The notes below the pieces were generated by a model, which worked only from the letters and a program-made list of their open reading frames with translations, did no database searches and was not told the DNA's origin. A stretch of 64,000 nt of DNA. Origin: Sutterella sp. Its GTDB lineage: Bacteria > Pseudomonadota > Gammaproteobacteria > Burkholderiales > Burkholderiaceae_F. Positions 62,565 to 64,000 of this stretch are shown here, one piece after another (positions within the stretch are counted from its first letter, which is position 1; the number at the start of each line of letters is the position of its first letter). Both the position numbers and the translations under genes were made by a program. The stretch spans positions 7,638 through 71,637 of the forward strand of contig DYBN01000027.1 in assembly GCA_019418605.1 (NCBI GenBank), read 5' to 3'.

Positions 62565-64000
62565 ATGACAACTCGCCGTACGTTTCTTGCTTCGGTTCTC
62601 GCCGGCGGCCTGACGGGGGCTTCCACAGTGCACGCCGTTCCTGTTGGCGAGCCGCGCAAATTTGATCAAGTCTTTGACGTCGTCATCGTCGGCGCAGGCG
62701 GCGCGGGACTCAGCGCGGCCGCGCATTTGGCGCAGCAGGGCTTCAAGGTCGTGGTCTTTGAAAAGACGGGCGTGGCCGGCGGCTCGTCGCTCTTGTGCGG
62801 CGGCGCGTGGTCCGTGGGCGGCACGCAGCTGCAAAAGAGCAAAGGAATTGAGGACAACGACGAGAAGTTCTTCACCGACATGATGAAGACGGGAGCGGAC
62901 ATGAATGATCCGCAGCTGGTCAAGACCTTTATCGCCTACTCCAAAAAGGAGTACGAGTGGGCCGTGGGTCACGGGGTCAAGTGCGCAACCGTGGGCATTG
63001 CCTCGGGCATGAGCGTGCCGCGCGCGCACCGCTTCAATCCGGCCGAAGTCATCGCGTTTTATCTCAAGCACGCCACCGACAACGGTGCGGACATTCGCTA
63101 CGAGGCGGCTGTCGAGCGCCTGCTCTGGGATGCGGACAAGGAGCGCATTTCGGGAGTTCGGGTGCGCACGGCTGGCGGCACAACCGCAGTCGGCGCCCGC
63201 TTGGGAGTTTTGCTTGCCAACGGCGGCTTTTCGCGCAATCCGGCGCTGCTGGGCAAGTACGCGCCGCCCATGCGCTATGCGGCCGTCATTGCGGGAGCGG
63301 GCACCCAGGGCGACGGCATGCTGATGGCGCAGGCCTACGGAGCGGACATTCTTGATACGAACTACGTTAAGGCCTCCTATGGGTTCAAGCTCAACCCGAC
63401 GACGATCAAGGACATGACGACGATCTACTACGCCGGAGCCATCATGGTCAACAAGGCGGCAAAGCGCTTCGTCAACGAATCTCTTTCCTACAAGCTCTTG
63501 GGCGACGAGGCGCTCTCGCAGCCCGAACACGCAAGTTTTCTCGTCTTTGACAATGCCGTGCGCAAAAGCCAAATGAACCAGCGCCCGATCGACAAGGCCA
63601 TGTGGGCGTGCATCGACGAGGGCGCGGAGCCTGATTTTGCGTTCGTCGGCAAAACGCTTGAAGAGGCGGCCAGCAAGGCGGGGCTTGATCCAAAAACTCT
63701 TGCCGCGACCGTGCGCGACTACAACGCGCTTGCACCCGCGGGAAAGGACCCGCTTGGCAGAACGTCGCTTTCTTCAGGTTTTGGAAAACCCGTTGCGCTC
63801 ACCGAATCGCCCTTTGTCGTGATGCCTGCCACCGCCGCTATGATCGGTACCTACTGCGGCCTCAAAATCAACGCCCGCCTGCACGTGATCGATGTCTTCG
63901 GCGACCCCATCAAGGGGCTTTATGCCGCAGGCGAAGTCGTGGGCGGCGTGCATGGTGCGGCCTACATGACGGGCACGGCCTTTGGCAAGGCCCTGGCCTT
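62565..64000 (+). CDS. Tat-exported FAD flavoprotein (partial, runs off the window)
   Basis: The frame is open from the ATG behind AAGAGGAGACAGATC to the last base, covering 478 residues. It has a twin-arginine signal (TTRRTFLASVLAGG) and FAD motif VIVGAGGAGLSAAAHL. The arginine equivalent to R402 is replaced (FVNESLSYKLL), the H504 region is TYCGLKIN and the R544 position is Tyr (HGAAYMTGTAFG), so the substrate is not fumarate-like. The last few residues lie beyond the window. It is the only long gene at this edge and continues past it. Confidence 0.85.
   Translation, partial: MTTRRTFLASVLAGGLTGASTVHAVPVGEPRKFDQVFDVVIVGAGGAGLSAAAHLAQQGFKVVVFEKTGVAGGSSLLCGGAWSVGGTQLQKSKGIEDNDEKFFTDMMKTGADMNDPQLVKTFIAYSKKEYEWAVGHGVKCATVGIASGMSVPRAHRFNPAEVIAFYLKHATDNGADIRYEAAVERLLWDADKERISGVRVRTAGGTTAVGARLGVLLANGGFSRNPALLGKYAPPMRYAAVIAGAGTQGDGMLMAQAYGADILDTNYVKASYGFKLNPTTIKDMTTIYYAGAIMVNKAAKRFVNESLSYKLLGDEALSQPEHASFLVFDNAVRKSQMNQRPIDKAMWACIDEGAEPDFAFVGKTLEEAASKAGLDPKTLAATVRDYNALAPAGKDPLGRTSLSSGFGKPVALTESPFVVMPATAAMIGTYCGLKINARLHVIDVFGDPIKGLYAAGEVVGGVHGAAYMTGTAFGKALA

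Overview
The window is a high-GC (roughly 60-65% by eye) stretch of a Gram-negative bacterium. The r-protein sequences, the Burkholderia-type porin, and above all the crowd of Tat-exported FAD_binding_2 'fumarate reductase-like' flavoproteins with stand-alone tetraheme cytochromes point to an anaerobic, gut-type betaproteobacterium of the Sutterellaceae kind. That placement is inferred from gene content; no 16S gene is present.

Layout. (1) 130-4830, minus strand: an SAH hydrolase-like protein, an SAH/MTA-type deaminase, isoaspartyl dipeptidase IadA and an AraC-type regulator. (2) 5225-24672, plus strand: the str, S10, spc and alpha ribosomal operons (rpsL to rplQ), intact and in standard order, except that infA is missing between secY and rpmJ and rplN has its own 278-base leader with a promoter-like sequence. 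Several intergenic hairpins look like r-protein leader structures. (3) 25025-35804: an FMN-binding flavoprotein reductase, a pyridoxamine kinase-like protein, a DLH-type hydrolase, a Phd antitoxin with a decayed Doc toxin and a long perfect operator palindrome, an NlpC/P60 lipid-bilayer-exported hydrolase, galE, an enoyl-CoA hydratase-family protein and a Pat-type acyl-CoA synthetase/GNAT fusion. (4) 36141-39487, minus strand: a DUF362 Tat protein, a small conserved protein, a histone H1-like tailed protein and a lipoprotein. (5) 39974-44536: a four-gene 2-oxoacid oxidoreductase operon whose last subunit fuses a GltD-like flavoprotein to a ferredoxin. (6) 44707-45640: a small lower-GC islet with a phage antirepressor remnant and a DUF4760 protein. 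(7) 46176-64000: porin, then two back-to-back three-gene modules (TtrS-like sensor kinase, TtrR-like regulator, periplasmic flavoprotein), a third and fourth flavoprotein each next to a small tetraheme cytochrome c, a DASS-family anion transporter, and a flavoprotein cut by the window end.

Working together, region 7 reads as a respiratory toolkit: periplasmic flavoproteins would reduce unsaturated or carboxylated substrates as terminal electron acceptors, fed by diffusible tetraheme cytochromes; PhnD-like sensor kinases would detect the acceptor and switch on the linked reductase; the DASS transporter would move related dicarboxylates. The six flavoproteins differ at the positions that bind fumarate in Shewanella flavocytochrome c, so they probably act on different substrates. 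The tandem sensor-regulator-reductase modules and the split SAH deaminase/hydrolase-like pair are the most promising candidates for undescribed biology.
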